A stretch of DNA of 64,000 nt from Lachancea kluyveri NRRL Y-12651 (taxonomy: Eukaryota; Ascomycota; Saccharomycetes; Saccharomycetales; Saccharomycetaceae). The translations under genes and the position numbers were made by a program. The notes beneath the pieces are model-generated. The model did no database searches. It saw nothing but the letters and a program-made list of their open reading frames with translations, and was not told the DNA's origin. The DNA lies in NCBI GenBank assembly GCA_000149225.2, contig CM000689.1:1116001-1180000 (forward strand). Reading direction: 5' to 3'. Positions 58,128 to 64,000 of the stretch are shown here, piece by piece (the first letter of the stretch is position 1; every line of letters begins with the position of its first letter).

Positions 58128-59525
58128 TCAAAGATGTTCCTCATGCCCCTTGAGGAATTTGGGATATATGTACCAAATGGTGTTAAATATCACCACCATA
58201 CACCAGCAAAGGAAGGGGAAGCATTTAAAACTCAGCACATGCGTCAAAATACCAACGACATATGGTAAAACTGCGCTACCACAACCACCCAAAGCAATAG
58301 CCATTCCGATACCACTGACATGTAGACTCTTTGGTAATACTTGCAATGCAACAACGCTCGCGTTTGGAAATAGAGGACCAATGAATACACCGCTAAGGAA
58401 GACTGTAATAGATAATGTAATGAAATATAGCAAAGAATTCCCGGGGATTAAACCAACCAAAACGAATACTGTGTAAAAAAATAGGGTTAATCCGCCATAG
58501 AAAACGCTTGCTCTATACTCATTTGGAAACATTCTCTTGGTAACAAAGCCCAGCGTTAATCTACCAACAGTTAATCCGGTCCAATATGATGCTGTCACGT
58601 AAGACATTGGGATACGTTCACCATGCTTAATATCGAGCAAATATGTAAACAACCAGGACCCAGTAGAAACCTCGGCACCCAAGTACACAAAAAGGTAAAT
58701 TGCATAAAGAAGGATAGCAGGCTTTTTAATCAACTGGGAGATGTTTGGATGTTCGCCTTCGCCTTCTTCTTTGTCCGTTGCACACACGTAACAGTATTTA
58801 TTTGCTGTTTCATATCTGAACGCGAACCAAACCATTAATAACCCGACAGTAGAGCAGGTGAGAGGTAGCAGGAAAAATAGATTCCAGTGGCCAAATTTGA
58901 CAAAATATGAAACAACTGGAGGAGTGATCATCGCTGCCGCACCATATAACCCGTGCAAAATCCCCATCCACTCGTTCTTATGAATAGCCAAGTTTCCAAA
59001 AAAGACATTCCCAGTAGAGTCCAAAATACCAATGCTAAATCCTAGCGGTAGGAAACAAGCAAGATAAAGATAGAAATTCGATGGTCGCAATGATAGAACT
59101 CCAAAGAAAATAGAACAAAACGCAGCTGCCATCAGCATGGTACCTCTAGAACCCAACATCCTGTGAAGCTTATCTGTGGCCAATGATGCTGTGGTATAGC
59201 CACAGATCTGTAGAAGGAATACGTTCGAAACTTGCACGCTTGACACATTGTAATGTTCCATTAAAGTAGGCATTAAAGATCCGGTGGTTTGGTCGTTAAG
59301 TCCAAACACAATAAACATCAATAGGCATGTAGCAATTTGAAATCTCACGATTGGAACCTTTTGATAGTCCAGTGGATACAACTTTACAATCTCATCGTTG
59401 TACTCAATTTCTTGGAAGAAGCCACCGGTTCTGATTGGAGTAGATTGACCATCCTGAATCGTTCCGTCATCTAATAGGTTTTCCAGCTCAATAACTTCAT
59501 CTTCACTGTATTTGTTGTGTGACAT
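58128..59525 (-). CDS. BSC6: Bsc6-like major-facilitator transporter
   Basis: A 465-residue polytopic protein with about 12 membrane helices. A hydrophilic N-terminus (to about 60) precedes the first helix (IATCLLMFIVFGLNDQTTGS). A central cytosolic loop with EEGEGEHPNISQL separates the halves. It matches the fungal MFS group of S. cerevisiae Bsc6 (YOL137W, 497 residues), named for stop-codon bypass but of unknown substrate. The ATG at 59525 is the first in frame (MSHNKYSEDE); the frame stays open upstream only from a TTG. Position between PFS2/PFK27 and RTC1 supports the name. Confidence 0.88.
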   Translation of the reverse strand: MSHNKYSEDEVIELENLLDDGTIQDGQSTPIRTGGFFQEIEYNDEIVKLYPLDYQKVPIVRFQIATCLLMFIVFGLNDQTTGSLMPTLMEHYNVSSVQVSNVFLLQICGYTTASLATDKLHRMLGSRGTMLMAAAFCSIFFGVLSLRPSNFYLYLACFLPLGFSIGILDSTGNVFFGNLAIHKNEWMGILHGLYGAAAMITPPVVSYFVKFGHWNLFFLLPLTCSTVGLLMVWFAFRYETANKYCYVCATDKEEGEGEHPNISQLIKKPAILLYAIYLFVYLGAEVSTGSWLFTYLLDIKHGERIPMSYVTASYWTGLTVGRLTLGFVTKRMFPNEYRASVFYGGLTLFFYTVFVLVGLIPGNSLLYFITLSITVFLSGVFIGPLFPNASVVALQVLPKSLHVSGIGMAIALGGCGSAVLPYVVGILTHVLSFKCFPFLCWCMVVIFNTIWYIYPKFLKGHEEHL

Positions 59526-59706
59526 AATATTCGGAGTAGATATACTACAACACTGTTTAACCAATGGATGTGATTATCTGTGTCTCTTCTTATATTCACA
59601 GCGGATCCTGGCCATCTTCCTATTGACAGATTTAATTTGCGCTCGGGCAGGCGGCGGCGACAACAAAACGGCAGAGAGGGTATACATCGTTGTAAAAGCT
59701 TATGGA

Positions 59707-60357
59707 ATGAGTGTAAAAGAGACGGTCGATGTTCAAAAGGTGTGTGAGGTGCTATCCATAGCATTTGCAAATAGTATCGAGAATGATTACCTGACTAAGA
59801 AGTATGACGACTCGCCAATTACTCAATACTACACAAGGGAAGAGATCAACAGGTCTTTTGAAGAGTACTGTCATTATTTTATGGGTAAAGGTGGAATACT
59901 TCTTGAAAGCGATGATTTCGACTGTGTTGCAATAGTCGTTCCTCCAGAACATAATCCTTTGGAGCTAGAAGCTACCAACGACCCACAATTTAATGAGCAG
60001 TTTATCGCTACTTGTGACCGCTTCAAACATGAACTGGGTTTGGGCAATAAGTTGGACTATTATTACTTGTTTATGATCGGCAGAAACTTGAACCAACCAC
60101 ATATCAAGGGCTCTGCAAGAGCAATTGTTGACTACTTGAAACGCAAGGCAGACGAGCAGAATGTAGCGGTTGTTTTGGAAGCGATAAATGAGAGGGCCAA
60201 GGGCATTTATCAACACTTTGGATTCGTGGATTACGGTGCGTTCCAGTATGGTGTTGGTGAAGTGAACAGTAAAGGTGAACCTGATAGCAATGGCAAAGGG
60301 CTGAAGGCGAATTTCATGGCCTACTATAAAGATGGCGAGCTGCCATTAACTGACTGA
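59707..60357 (+). CDS. GNAT-family N-acetyltransferase
   Basis: A 216-residue protein of the fungal GNAT acetyltransferase group. The middle has FDCVAIVVPPEHNP, the strand-turn block seen in fungal members. The CoA-binding motif A region is FMIGRNLNQPHIKGSARAIV, with a G-S/A turn. The C-terminal IYQHFGFVDYGAFQYG is motif B (Y-x-x-x-G-F). Substrate is unknown. The ATG at 59707 (MSVKETVDVQ) starts the conserved part; the longer open frame upstream overlaps the BSC6 promoter and reads poorly. It is divergent from BSC6. I recall no S. cerevisiae gene at this position between YOL137W and YOL138C. Confidence 0.78.
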   Translation: MSVKETVDVQKVCEVLSIAFANSIENDYLTKKYDDSPITQYYTREEINRSFEEYCHYFMGKGGILLESDDFDCVAIVVPPEHNPLELEATNDPQFNEQFIATCDRFKHELGLGNKLDYYYLFMIGRNLNQPHIKGSARAIVDYLKRKADEQNVAVVLEAINERAKGIYQHFGFVDYGAFQYGVGEVNSKGEPDSNGKGLKANFMAYYKDGELPLTD

Positions 60358-61357
60358 TTCGATATGTACTTGTGGTTTAGTCCCAATTAATTTTTGAATC
60401 TGCCACCTGTTATGTTTCCCACAACTTTAAATAAGACAAATCCTAAACTAAAAGTTCTGAGGTCATAACATTTCAAGGCAACCGCTTCTGGATGTACATA
60501 AACTGTGGATCTCTAAGATTAACTATTGCAAAAATACGTAAGTAAAAACTCACCTCAATTGGCATAAAATTTCTTCTGTTGTTCTCTTCATTCAAGCGTT
60601 TTGTCCATGACTTTGCTCAAATCGGTTGTTTTAAGATGATATGAAGAGTATAGTATTAACTTCTTTGTATCTCGATTTATGTACCAGCACACATGTAGAG
60701 GTACTTTACGATGTTTAATTTCTTGCCATCAAAAAAAAAAGGAGAAAGTGGTACAATGGCACCGTGAAACAAGAACAGATATACTGATGGATTTCAGTTT
60801 AAAAAATCCACCACGATGATACTTTTCTGGTGATGTTAGTAGCCTCGAATCCAAGAAAAAAAAAAAGGGCAAGTAGTTAGTTGGTAACCCACAAGAAATC
60901 CCTACCTTATGGTTGGGTTTATTATTGTATCGATCAGTAAATATAGAGTAACAAAAGACGCTGGTTTTATACTTTTTGTTATAAAGTTCAGTGTAACACT
61001 AAGCATGTGAGATATCATATTTTATATTGTTTTGGGACATCTGGTATCGTCCGTCAATGAGACCTGGTGATAAAAACTATAAAAATTATAGCTAGCAAAA
61101 CCAATTATATATTCGCCAAGGCTGAAAAAAAGGGAAATTAAACAACAGCGTCAAGCAAAAACTGTCAGATTTCAAAAGTGAGCAAGAGTTTTATATAATT
61201 CGAATTTTACTGTAGAACTTGATATAGAAGAAAGATAGTCACGTGACCATATAGTTGCTAGGCGAATGGTCTTGGTTTCCTTGAATCCATACCATGACAA
61301 TTACAGTGGAAACGAACAAGACAAAGGAGGCAGACCGTGCTTGACTAGAGCGTCAAT
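60358..61357. other. Intergenic upstream of RTC1
   Basis: One kilobase between the GNAT stop and the RTC1 start. It is AT-rich with A tracts near 60730 and 60855. The 10-base palindrome GTCACGTGAC at 61238-61247, 110 bases before the RTC1 ATG, is a strong E-box. No RNA gene recognised. Confidence 0.5.
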
Positions 61358-64000
61358 ATGAGTAACTCATTTGTAAACAGAAATCAGTCTCCATCAACCA
61401 ATGAGCTGTTATCCTCTTCTGGTGGAAGGACGCATTCTTTTTCAAGGTTTTCGTTCCATAAACAGCATTCTTCGAGTAACAATCATTCTGCTCCAATTGG
61501 CTCGTCTCCAAAGAACAAGACATTGCTGAGATATCCATTGGGTGGAAATCCACCGTCTATGGATAGCTTAAAGGAACACTCTTTCTCGGACGGGTATCAT
61601 CCCTCAAATACAACCAGCCCGAGCAGCGATGGCGCTATTCGACCATCCAGGTATAACCCTCCAGCAAGACCGAAATCGTCTGGCTTAAGGTATACTTTGC
61701 AGGTTAACAGAGATCTGTCCAGTATAGACAAAATCAATGATCCCGAAATGCGGCTTCTAATCGTTGCGGGCAAAAGTCACCTGGGATTGTATAAATTCCA
61801 GGACGACTACTCCATCGTGAATACTCATGATTTTATGCACTCGTCAAATTTTAACCAAAAGGGATCATCCAATTTAAGACGCGTGGTTAAAAAGATCAGT
61901 GTTATTTCTGATGTTAAAGCTGGTTTCTATAATCATAAAAACTATGTCGCAATATGTGGTACTTCAACTTCCGTATCAGTCTATGATATTAACAAAACCT
62001 CGACAATAGACAACCCTCTGGTAACCACACTATCAGAACACACCAGGTCTATTAACAGTGTGGATTTTAACATGAGTCAAACCAACTTACTTATAAGCGG
62101 TGGGCAAGATGGATGCATCAAAGTATGGGACCTTCGGTCAAGCCAGAGAAGCACAAATAGAAGCGATATCAATATAAATACAGGTTCAGATTCTATAAGG
62201 GACATCAAATGGATGCCTAGTTATGATTTTGCCACGAATGATGTTAATAACAGCAATGGAATTTCCAACAGAGGCTTCAAGTTTGCATCTATCCATGACT
62301 CGGGACTTTTGTTAAAGTTTGACCTCCGTCAGCCCAATCAGATGGAAAAAAAAATCAATGCGCACTCTGGCCCAGGGCTTTGCTTACACTGGCATCCTCA
62401 CCAAGAATATATTATCAGCGGAGGCAGGGATGGTAAGTGTTGTTTGTGGTACGTCGGCGACAAGAATTCCAACAACAACATGAGCGGTAATATTAATAAC
62501 ATAAACAACATGTCATCAACACCGACCCACCAACTGACCCCTGGCTATTCTATCAACACTACTAATACCTCCATGATTTTCCCAGAGATAATTATAAATA
62601 CAGCACATCCCTTGAGCAAATTAAAATTTAGACCTCAACACGTCAAGAACGTTATGAACTCATTAATTGCAATGTCCTCATTGGGTGAAGATTCCGACGT
62701 TTCGATATATTCACTTTCAAGGAGGTATATCCCCAAAAATGTCCTTTCAACACCTTCTCCTTCCTCAGGGTTTGTATGGTGGGATGAAAATTTAGTTTTT
62801 GCAATTGAAAAACAAAACATAATCAGCGGTTGGGATATCGCACAAGAACCCACTCTATTGGACAATCTACCCAAAAGTATGGTGGGTTGGAGAGATATTG
62901 ATGGGGATGGGCTTTTATTCGTGGATCAACATCGAGGGAGCTATGAAATAGCTGACGAAAATGTCATGACCCCAGATGGTTCAAGCGCCTCTAAAATTTC
63001 ACATCATAGAATGAGCACAGCGACATTAAACAGTTTTTTTAGTAACAGTGCTTCTAAAGTAAATCCAAATTCTCCAATGTTTTCTCCAGCAATGCACTCA
63101 ATCCACAACCATTCTGGATCCATGTCCAATGAAAGGCCACTGCTAACCAAATCTGCTACCTCGATTAGTAACAAGTACAGTGGCACAGTTCCTGTAGGAT
63201 CTTTTGGAAATCACACATCTTTATCACACCATAATTCTGTCATCTCAACGTCAAATTCCATAGTAGGCGGCGGCTTAGACTTCAACGACGTCCCATCCCC
63301 ACAGCTTATATCCTTGGATTTACCCCAAATAATCAATAGAGTTAGAATATCGAAGCTTCCAGAACTCAGAAAAGAAATGGAGACTTCTGAACTTACGGCA
63401 CTCAAAGAATCACCAGTTGAAGTCTTCAAGTTTCTAGCTAGAGAGTTAAAGTTTTCTTACATGCAAGAAAAAAACAACACAAGACTTGATGAAGATACCG
63501 TTGAGGCAGATAAAGCCCAAAGTATAGACGATGCAAAAACAAAGAAGCAACTGATGGAGAAATTTGGTATTGCAGAAAACAATACATGGACAAACCTAAT
63601 TAGAAGGAATACATCTCACGATGCCGAAACCGAGATCCCAGGAGAGCCTGCCGTGCATACAGAGGAAGAAAGCTTGAAAGGTTCCAACATTAGAAAAGAA
63701 ACCAATGAAGTAAAAAAGATTAAGACACTTGATACGGACCACAAGGAAGAGATGGCCACCAATAATGATGGAATGCGGACGATCAAACTTCAAGAAAGAA
63801 TCAACCACTTAATAGAGCTGGTATCTATGTGTGACCATAACGCAGAAACATATCTGTACATTAAAGATTTGATGAATTTTAAACTATGGATTATGATGAG
63901 AGATGCTTTACTATGGGAGCTCAAGGAGTTTACAGATAAAGTTTCTATTGACATGGAGAAGAGTGATGGTAATGATGAGGGAAGCCTACATCGTGATGAT
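61358..64000 (+). CDS. RTC1: Rtc1/Sea2, SEA-complex WD40 protein, cut by the right window edge
   Basis: The first 881 codons of Rtc1 (Sea2, YOL138C, 1341 residues in S. cerevisiae), a WDR24-type subunit of the SEACAT part of the vacuole-bound SEA complex that regulates TORC1 and autophagy. It has a Ser/Asn-rich N-terminus (1-105), then WD repeats (about 115-430), e.g. ISGGQDGCIKVWDLRSSQRS and ISGGRDGKCCLWYVGD. A long helical, low-complexity region follows with SPQLISLDLPQIINRVRISK. The C-terminal RING-like zinc domain is beyond the window. The frame is open to the last base. Confidence 0.93.
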   Translation, partial: MSNSFVNRNQSPSTNELLSSSGGRTHSFSRFSFHKQHSSSNNHSAPIGSSPKNKTLLRYPLGGNPPSMDSLKEHSFSDGYHPSNTTSPSSDGAIRPSRYNPPARPKSSGLRYTLQVNRDLSSIDKINDPEMRLLIVAGKSHLGLYKFQDDYSIVNTHDFMHSSNFNQKGSSNLRRVVKKISVISDVKAGFYNHKNYVAICGTSTSVSVYDINKTSTIDNPLVTTLSEHTRSINSVDFNMSQTNLLISGGQDGCIKVWDLRSSQRSTNRSDININTGSDSIRDIKWMPSYDFATNDVNNSNGISNRGFKFASIHDSGLLLKFDLRQPNQMEKKINAHSGPGLCLHWHPHQEYIISGGRDGKCCLWYVGDKNSNNNMSGNINNINNMSSTPTHQLTPGYSINTTNTSMIFPEIIINTAHPLSKLKFRPQHVKNVMNSLIAMSSLGEDSDVSIYSLSRRYIPKNVLSTPSPSSGFVWWDENLVFAIEKQNIISGWDIAQEPTLLDNLPKSMVGWRDIDGDGLLFVDQHRGSYEIADENVMTPDGSSASKISHHRMSTATLNSFFSNSASKVNPNSPMFSPAMHSIHNHSGSMSNERPLLTKSATSISNKYSGTVPVGSFGNHTSLSHHNSVISTSNSIVGGGLDFNDVPSPQLISLDLPQIINRVRISKLPELRKEMETSELTALKESPVEVFKFLARELKFSYMQEKNNTRLDEDTVEADKAQSIDDAKTKKQLMEKFGIAENNTWTNLIRRNTSHDAETEIPGEPAVHTEEESLKGSNIRKETNEVKKIKTLDTDHKEEMATNNDGMRTIKLQERINHLIELVSMCDHNAETYLYIKDLMNFKLWIMMRDALLWELKEFTDKVSIDMEKSDGNDEGSLHRDD

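Overview
This window comes from a budding yeast (Saccharomycetaceae) whose lineage split from Saccharomyces cerevisiae before the whole-genome duplication (WGD). Genes are compact. Introns are rare and have GTATGT/GTACGT donors and TACTAAC branch points. Ribosomal-protein promoters carry Rap1-type sites. Genes that S. cerevisiae splits between the left arms of chromosomes XIV (YNL300-YNL317) and XV (YOL116-YOL138) are interleaved here in one series, with only one copy of pairs such as RPL18A/B and RPS19A/B. That is the ancestral, unduplicated order. The genus cannot be fixed by eye. Protein similarity to S. cerevisiae suggests the Torulaspora/Zygosaccharomyces group, with low certainty.

Layout. 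1-5100: the cut 5' end of MSN1, TOS6 (cell-wall protein with SBF-type promoter sites), RRI2 (signalosome) and a mitochondrial-type peroxiredoxin. 5100-11400: MCH4 transporter, a 1.7 kb gap with possible gene relics, then intron-containing RPL18 and RPS19 and a tRNA-Ile(AAU). 11400-12700: a solo Ty1/Ty2-type LTR with a perfect 5-bp target duplication, 87 bp upstream of the tRNA, plus empty spacer. 12700-24300: SMF1, HRP1, TRM11, YPT11, TRM13 and MDH2. 24500-38000: BXI1, RPL25, MRPS18, MCK1, VPS68, KRI1, ALR1, STB1 and ZIM17. 38600-50900: SKP2, GAS4, RFA2, EMW1, an unrecognised small membrane protein, DAL82, ATP11, PHA2 and HRT1. 51300-64000: MED7, a transposase-derived PDC2/CENP-B-like gene, PFK27, PFS2, BSC6, a GNAT acetyltransferase and the first 881 codons of RTC1.

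Function. There is no operon-like system; these are independent housekeeping genes with their own promoters. Themes are ribosome and translation (RPL18, RPS19, RPL25, KRI1, MRPS18, TRM11, TRM13, tRNA-Ile), mitochondria (ATP11, ZIM17, MRPS18, peroxiredoxin), ubiquitin ligases and their regulators (SKP2, HRT1, RRI2), ion and solute transport (SMF1, ALR1, MCH4, BSC6), central carbon metabolism (MDH2, PFK27) and cell-cycle or sporulation genes (TOS6, STB1, RFA2, GAS4). The most unusual items are the PDC2/CENP-B-like gene, which has lost its third catalytic aspartate, the solo LTR beside the tRNA, and GC-rich islands (about two-thirds GC) in all three ribosomal-protein promoters.
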